Source: Daphnia pulex
Taxonomy: Eukaryota > Arthropoda > Branchiopoda > Diplostraca > Daphniidae
Assembly: GCF_021134715.1 (NCBI RefSeq)
Contig: NC_060025.1
Location: forward strand, 8,618,001-8,682,000
Direction: 5' to 3'
Length of the DNA: 64,000 nucleotides
Of the stretch, positions 58,090-64,000 are shown piece after piece. How positions within the stretch are numbered: position 1 is the first letter of the stretch; the number at the start of each line of letters is the position of its first letter. The position numbers and the translations under genes are program-made. The notes under the pieces are model-generated. The model saw only the letters and a list, made by a program, of their open reading frames with translations, did no database searches and was not told where the DNA came from.

Positions 58090-58169
58090 GGATCCTTCAC
58101 CAGTTGAGGATGTGGCGCTCGCAACATTTCATCATTAAGGCAAGCGTCACCGGAGGTTCCGCCGGAGTG
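58090..58169 (-). repeat. Hairpin core, copy 3
   Basis: Same arrangement; the main stem is GTGACGCTTGC against GCGAGCGCCAC (one mismatch, one G-U type pair). Its 26-nt apical segment equals copies 2, 5 and 6 in length but not in sequence. Confidence 0.7.
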
Positions 58170-58769
58170 GACACAATTGACAAAAAAGGTAACAAATCAT
58201 TTGATTTGAATTGCACAAAAGCGTTCTCGTGGAAATTATCCGCCCACTCCGTACCTGGCGTTAGAAGCGTCCTAAAGAAGCAAATCAAAACAGATTGTCG
58301 TCCAATTGCTTTCAATACCCCCAATCCCGTTTATTTCCGTCAATCTCATTTTATTAATTATTTTTCTAAATACTGAATTAAAACGTTCCATTTTTGGGAC
58401 AAAGCGTCGCGATGTCCGTCGAATCCTTCTGATCAAGTCTCTCAGTTTGCGTGTCGGTAGCGATGATTTCAATCTTCATGTCCTCGAGCAATGTTTTTTT
58501 TTTAACTTTTATTGCGTTGCGTGTGTAAAAATCGAACGTTTCAACCAACGACCTCGATTGGTTACAAGGTCGTATGTGATTTGACATAATTAGACCTAAA
58601 ATCGAAGAAGCGCCACTAGAGTTTCTAATTGTAATTAGTGTAGCAGATACACCATCATCGTTAGGTGAATTTCAAATGGTTATATTCATTCGCGCCACAT
58701 TTTAATTTGAATTCTAGTGTTGGCCACCGCTTCGGTGTGTCTGTTCTAATTTTTTAAAGTCCTCTCAAT

Positions 58770-58849
58770 GGATTCTTCGCCAGTTGAAGATATGTTGCTC
58801 ACAACGGTTCCTCATCAAGGCGAGCGCCTACGTAAGGATCCGACGGAGT
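58770..58849 (-). repeat. Hairpin core, copy 4 (most diverged)
   Basis: Recognisable by order and spacing, but the main stem is largely lost (GTAGGCGCTCGC against GTGAGCAACAT) and the first stem is altered. It is probably a decayed copy. Confidence 0.6.
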
Positions 58850-59257
58850 GGGCTATTTCTATTTGATAAGCGAAGTAAAAAGATGGATTCTTAATTGACC
58901 ATTCGCACCGCAATCGTTATTGGCGGAATTAATATATCTTCTCCGCCGCCCACTCGGTAGGGGTGAATTGAACCATGGTTTCACTTTTAATTCGTTGCGT
59001 TTGCGCAAAATCGATTTTTCATTCAATGAACTTGGTCGATCACAAGTTCTTCGATGATTTTACCCAATAATTCCTGAAATTTAGGCAGCGCGACCTAAGA
59101 TTCTATTTGTAAAAAGTTTGTCAGAGACGCCAACGTGAGTTGAACACCAAATGGATATATTAATTCAACTTTCTGACAATGTTGATTAGCTCTAATTCTG
59201 GACCTGTGGGGCGGGCGCCGTGTGGTTCCATGTCAATTTTTGAAAGTCTCTCCCATG

Positions 59258-59336
59258 TGATCCTTCACCAGTTGAGGATGTGGCGCTCGCGATGACTGAT
59301 CACCAAGGTGAGCGCCACCGGAGGAATCCGCAGGAG
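59258..59336 (-). repeat. Hairpin core, copy 5
   Basis: Main stem GTGGCGCTCAC against GCGAGCGCCAC, nearly complete. The loop sequence CTTGGTGATCAGTCAT matches copy 6. Confidence 0.7.
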
Positions 59337-60775
59337 TAGACTACTAATCTAACCAAGTTAATTATCATTCGATTGTTACCATATATCATTCACGGGAAGT
59401 GATTACGGCGATAAATAGAATCTCCGTCTTAAATTTAACCTGAGTTTATCATTATTATTTTTGGTTTATGTGAACTTTCTTAGCCTAGTTTTCTAGTTGT
59501 ATTCGAAAGTCAATAACGTAATTTTTTTTTTCTTCAGGGGAGAAGAGGAGGTAGGGTTGCCCGGGGTTGCCACGGATCACTTTTTTTCAGATTGGGCAGA
59601 CGATCAGTCCCATTAGTGTGAAAGATGACCCCTAGATGGCTATTTAGAAAATGTGAAAAAGAAAAAGCTACGACGCACCAAACAGAAAATGCAGCCAGCA
59701 ACTCCCTCAAACGTTTTCGGAGCACCGCAATACATTTTGTTTGATGGCTAGTTCAGTCGTGTTTTGAAGTATGAAACCATTTGATGTGCATAACATTTTT
59801 AACAATATCTTTCTTTTGGACAAAAGAAAAGATTCACATTATATCATTTATGTGTTGTTTTTTGTGATTCATTGTGATAGATATCCAGTTAGCAGTTATT
59901 GACGAAGTATTGACCTGAAATCGATTAAGTTGCTGAAATGGTCTACACAGGGGAAAGAGTCTCTGGCAAGGTGTTGCAGCCAGAGGCCTAAACTATTAGT
60001 GCTTCAACCTTTTCAAGGCCCAATACAACCTCAAAGGGTAATGCATATAAGTTGTTGATTTCCCATATTAAATACCTACTAATCTAAATGTCAAATTTAT
60101 TTTAACCAGATTGCATGCCATTTGAACCGGATTTGAACACTTTCAGCCAAAGCTTTACTGGTTCACACCTGCTGATGAACAACCCAAGCTGGAAACATCA
60201 CCATGTAAGTCACAAGTCTTTACATTATTTCATTGTGTAAGGATGAGAAACATTATTATGAGATGACTTCGAGCTAGGGAACCTTAGCTTTACGACAACT
60301 CCTCTTCCATGTCAGGGTGTTAGTTTTAGACTGAGACTTGAGACATGAGATTTAAATTTAAATTTCATTTTCTTGAATTGCTTGACATTTTTTTGTCATT
60401 TTCTATCACGACCTTGGCCTTGTTTATTTCTACCCAATCACTCCTATGCCATCATTTTTCGGAAACGATGAATTGCCATTCTGCTATCACTGCTCACTTG
60501 TCAAAGAAGAATGAGTGTTTTGCGAAATGCCCAAGTTACTTTAAAACGGTTTCTAAAGAAAATTTTCCTTTCGAGAATTCTTAAATTTTCTATGCGCGAC
60601 AGACAACAGAAACGTACGCGGATGGTGTTGACGGACTTATTACTGAATGGCTTGTGAATGCCAACCGACTTTTTATGGGCAGTGCTTTTTTAGGCTGTGC
60701 GTCAAAAACCTTTTTTTTTCCTTTCAGTTTGTTGTTTAGTTCCTTCTTTAATGTCTAGAGTTTTCGGGATGTCAA

Positions 60776-60857
60776 TGAATGGTTCGCTCTGAGCGCCCGT
60801 GTTGAACATGTCCATGTAAAGAACCTTGAATTATTCAGAATAGCGTCAAGTTGTAGC
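60776..60857. repeat. 82-bp segment identical between block copies (copy 2)
   Basis: Identical to 55565-55646. The hairpin after it is TGTACC-ACTA-GGTATA, where the single change from copy 1 turns an A-U pair into a G-U pair. Confidence 0.7.
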
Positions 60858-62000
60858 TGTACCACTAGGTATAGTCTATAGCTCTACCCTATTCATTGTA
60901 TTTTTATATCTTTTTAAAATCGGTGATTATTGCGTAATTAACCTGTTAACTGCTTGGATTGAGAACATTCTTTTTTACACCAACGCTTCCATTAAATCAT
61001 GAATACTTGCAATTTTTCAAACGAGCATTACGGCAGATTTTTCGTCGCACCTGCTCGTGTCAATTTGAATGGCCCACTCGAATCATTTCCAATCGCTTGT
61101 TTGATTCTATGTATACCAGTTTCGTCACTGGTATAGTAAGAGCAACATTTGTTATTAGTTTGTTAGGGACTGCAATCAGTTATGGCCACACGATTGCGCA
61201 AAGCATTTGTCTTGATCTGTAGATGAGATAGGCTGGTTGCTCTTGCCACCCAAAATGAGATTTTGCTAGAACGGATCCCATTATGGTAGTCAAGATTAGA
61301 AATTTTATCGTAGACCTTGTAAAATATCAAAGATAATTTGACTTTATACTATAAAATTACGCTGTACACGTCGACGGAAGAGTCGGTTATTTATCGACTT
61401 ACAAATTCGTCCTATTGAAACGAAGAAAAAAAATTTCAACTTGTTATTCGTCGTCGCCGTTTCCTCGTGATTGTTCATTTTGCATAAGCGCCAGGATTTG
61501 AATGGGAAACCAATTTTAGACTCGCGTTTATAATACATTTTCTTTTAGTTGCCTTTTCGTTTGGCGGCTGTCGTTCATTAGCCCCAGGTTGTGCGGATGG
61601 TATTGAATACTGAGCTCAGGCCTATTGAACTATACTTGTGAATACGGATGGACTTCCTTTGGACCGTGCCATAAAAAAATTGTCTCCTTTGACATTTTTT
61701 TTTGTTGCATCATCGATGTCAGTTTGATGGATTTCTTCTCGTTTTCGCGCCATTTTTGTCTTTCATGGGATTGCGTGAACTGATCACATCTTTTGAAACA
61801 ATGAACTTTATTGATGACAAGGTTGTGCGTGATTTAACCCAATTATGTCTGACTTATAACAAACGCTATTTGAGCATCAATTGCAGTAAATGAAGTAAAT
61901 GCGCCAACGTTAGGTGAACTAAAAAAACGTTTATATTAAGTTACGGCACCAATTGGTTACTTATGCGTGGGATGTTAATTTTTGCAATGTCTCTCTCCAT

Positions 62001-62080
62001 GGGATCCTTCACCAGTTGAGGATGTGGCGCTCGCAATGACTGATCACCAAGGCAAGCGCCATCGGAGGTTCCGCCGGAGT
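62001..62080 (-). repeat. Hairpin core, copy 6
   Basis: Main stem ATGGCGCTTGC against GCGAGCGCCAC, retained with a G-U type pair. Preceded by GCGCCAACGTTAGGTGAAC about 100 bp before, as in copy 2. Confidence 0.7.
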
Positions 62081-62214
62081 GGACTTTTTATGTAAACCAA
62101 AATCAAAACTTTCGTTTCGTTCAGTCCATTTCATCCACACCGGAATCGATTTCGGCGTGTAATTAATTTGCTTATTTTATCTGTTAACTCGGTAGCCTGT
62201 TGGTCGAAACGTTA

Positions 62215-62238
62215 GGCGGGAAATATTAATCAGTTGCT
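62215..62238. promoter_or_regulatory. E2F-like site, copy 2
   Basis: TTAGGCGGGAAATATTAATC, matching 56991-57010 with one or two changes. Confidence 0.35.
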
Positions 62239-63369
62239 GGCAAAGGGGAAGGGGAACATAATTCAATCAATTTTAAATATCTAATCAGAAAATGTTTGAA
62301 ATCGGACCATGAAATTTGCTTATCATTGCCTTATTTAAAAAAAAAAGTAATTATATCGTATGAAATGAAAAAGTAGTTGAATTTACAAAAATCGAGTTGA
62401 AAATGGTTTTTTCTTGGGAACGGAAGGCAGTAGAATGTCGAGGAACACTAGGCTTGGGATGACGTAGTTTAAAAGTATGTACAATTATACTTACAGTTTA
62501 ATTGCACAACTTTCATCATCGGTTTAATTCGAACGGTATTTATTATAATTCTGGTAGCGATACCAGTTCAGTATGAATCACAGTACATTCGGATGTTTGG
62601 TACCGAATTGCGTTCTTATAACTCTTGTATTTAAGAGAGTATGAATAGCAATTAGGTGCTAAGAAATCTGGCGAATGTTAGTGAAGGCTTAAAATTGAGA
62701 AACAATTGAGGTATTAAGAACATATCATCAACGCTACTTTGGATGACGTTAAAGTCAGGTGTATTCGAACTGTAAAGTTCTTTCGATGAAAAGGACGTTA
62801 CAAAAATTTAACTGGTTGCACCTCACCGCCCATGCATTGCAAATGTTCATTTTACGGAATCTCTCATACTGGAATTAATCATGATTTTTGGAGCACTAGC
62901 GATTCTTAATTCTTTTCTATTAATTTTTCTTTATTGCCGAAAGCCACCATGCCCCCAGGTTAAGCAATGTAAATAATGTGGTCTTCGACATCTAGCGAGA
63001 GTCGAACACAACTGAAATTACGAATATTCAAAAGTTTCAGTTGCGTCACGATTTCCGTAATTTTACGTCAATCACATCCATCAATTTGATCCATTTTCAA
63101 TCAGTTTCATTGCGATTTAGAGCTCTGTCGTCGTTTGGCCAGTCGATAGCAATATAAAAAATAGGTTGCATTTGGATTTTGGTATTTCTTATCCGAATAC
63201 AAGTGAAGTATAAATCATTAAAAATGAAAAAGGAATTTAGAACATTTCATTTACGCTACTTTGGTCGACGAAAAAGTCGGGTGTATTCTAACTGCGCAGT
63301 TCAGTCGACGGAAACGATCACGAAATATTTTAACTGGTAGCACTGTTCATCTTGCGGGAGCGCCAGTAC

Positions 63370-63960
63370 CTGATCACAAGTCGAAACGCTTGGCGGGAAA
63401 TATAAATCAATTGCTGACTACGGCGGGCACAGTTCAGTCAATTTAAAATCTCAAATCTGCAAATGTTTGCGATCGGATCACGAAACTTAAATTATTGTTT
63501 CTCACTTGGTTGTCGTTACAATTTTGTTATGATTGACTGATTGCCTTATTTTAAAAAAAGGAATTGAAACAAGTATCGTTTGAAATGAAACAGTAGTTGA
63601 ATTTACAAAAATCGAGTTGAGAATGGTTTTTTCTTGGGCGCGGAAGGCAGTTGAATGTCGAGGAACACCACTGGGCTTGGGATGATGTAGTTTTTAAAAA
63701 ATTTCTATGTGTTCGATTGCATGAACACTTAATAATAAAAACGTCTAATTTTTGTAATGAACATTGTGATAGATTCAACGCTACACAACCTTTTGTGGAT
63801 TTTAATCGTTTTGAATAATAATGTACAATTATGTATACAGTTTACTTGAACGACTTTCATCATCGGTTGAGTTCGTACGGCATTTATTATAATTCTGGTA
63901 GCGATTCCAGTCATTGTATGTGTTAAGGTACATTCGGAATCTACCGGAATTGAATGCTTT
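63370..63960. repeat. Third copy of the block end
   Basis: Matches 57000-57480 and 62213-62610: GGCGGGAAATATAAATC, AAATGTTTGCGATCGGA-like, TTTTTTCTTGGGCGCGGAAG, GTCGAGGAACAC and TTTATTATAATTCTGGTAGC. It shows that the array continues to the window edge. Confidence 0.75.
63392..63414. promoter_or_regulatory. E2F-like site, copy 3
   Basis: TGGCGGGAAATATAAATC, matching the copies at 56993 and 62215. Confidence 0.35.
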
Positions 63961-64000
63961 CTTGCTTTTCCTGGATTCATAGATAATTCAGGTAGCAACA

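Larger units (their letters stand above)
59618..62480. repeat. 3-kb block, copy 2
   Basis: Collinear partner of 54300-57310, with scattered substitutions and indels. Confidence 0.8.
53291..64000. repeat. Complex array of diverged tandem and nested repeats
   Basis: Nearly all of this 10.7 kb is repeated within itself. A 3-kb block at 54300-57310 recurs at 59618-62480. Its end part (57000-57480) recurs again at 63370-63960. A shorter unit of 300-500 bp with the hairpin core recurs six times. A block headed CATAAGCGCCAG recurs at about 56274, 57630 and 61482; another headed GATGTCCGTCG recurs at 54021 and 58411. Open frames inside are short, differ between copies and are not preserved by indels, so I call no protein gene. 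Identity between copies looks like 75-90 percent. Confidence 0.8.

Noticed and set aside
53631-58127. Minus-strand peptide LRAPHPQLVKDP repeated in several array copies
   Set aside because: The sequence before it changes frame between copies because loop lengths differ, so shared residues follow from the conserved DNA stem and not from protein selection.
1-64000. CRISPR arrays, bacterial operons, rRNA genes, retroviral or Polinton-type elements
   Set aside because: None seen: no regular short direct repeats with spacers, no rRNA core sequences, no LTR pair or reverse transcriptase/integrase signature recognised by eye. A systematic search could still find short remnants.

Overview
The window looks like nuclear DNA of a small crustacean, most likely Daphnia or a close relative. 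Introns are mostly 57-105 bp and AT-rich, core promoters are arthropod type (TATA plus a TCAGT-like initiator), and the genes belong to arthropod families: a cuticle protein with chitin-binding repeats, Spatzle-like ligands, and an ionotropic receptor of the branchiopod type. I worked from memory and pattern recognition alone, with no database search, so the genus is an inference.

Region 1 (about 0.5-30.8 kb) is a lineage-type cluster of eight two-exon paralogues for small secreted proteins, called genes A-H here. A, B and C lie on the minus strand; D, E, F, G and H lie on the plus strand. Every copy has a signal peptide, a C-x9-C pair followed directly by RRKRG (a furin-type site), one phase-2 intron, and then a second-exon domain with C-x12-C and C-x9-C pairs around FLSCLG and CTPAGF. 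The tails after the last cysteine differ completely: short, basic, or long mucin-like Ser/Thr repeats. Inside this cluster sit a DNA/RNA non-specific endonuclease gene (22.3-23.7 kb) and a head-to-head pair of Spatzle-like genes (26.1-28.3 kb). The gap between the two halves of the cluster holds duplicated non-coding blocks and a terminal-inverted-repeat DNA element with a tRNA-like sequence.

Region 2 (30.8-42.6 kb) has no gene I can name. It holds several diverged duplications with exon-like pieces, a cloverleaf-like palindrome cluster, a foldback element centred on a perfect 36-bp palindrome, and a young DNA transposon with 100-bp inverted ends and a 7-bp target duplication.

Region 3 (42.6-52.2 kb) carries three minus-strand host genes whose exons I could join in phase: a leucine-rich-repeat protein (523 aa), a two-domain cuticle protein (373 aa), and an ionotropic-receptor-type channel (511 aa, nine exons).

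Region 4 (52.2-64 kb) starts with a tandem duplication of the receptor's 5' end. It then becomes a complex array of diverged repeats with no convincing protein gene. Six copies of an approximately 80-bp core predicted to form hairpins, one 82-bp segment identical in two otherwise diverged copies, and repeated E2F-like sites mark it as the least explained part of the window. The secreted-protein cluster and this array are the two best candidates for something undescribed.
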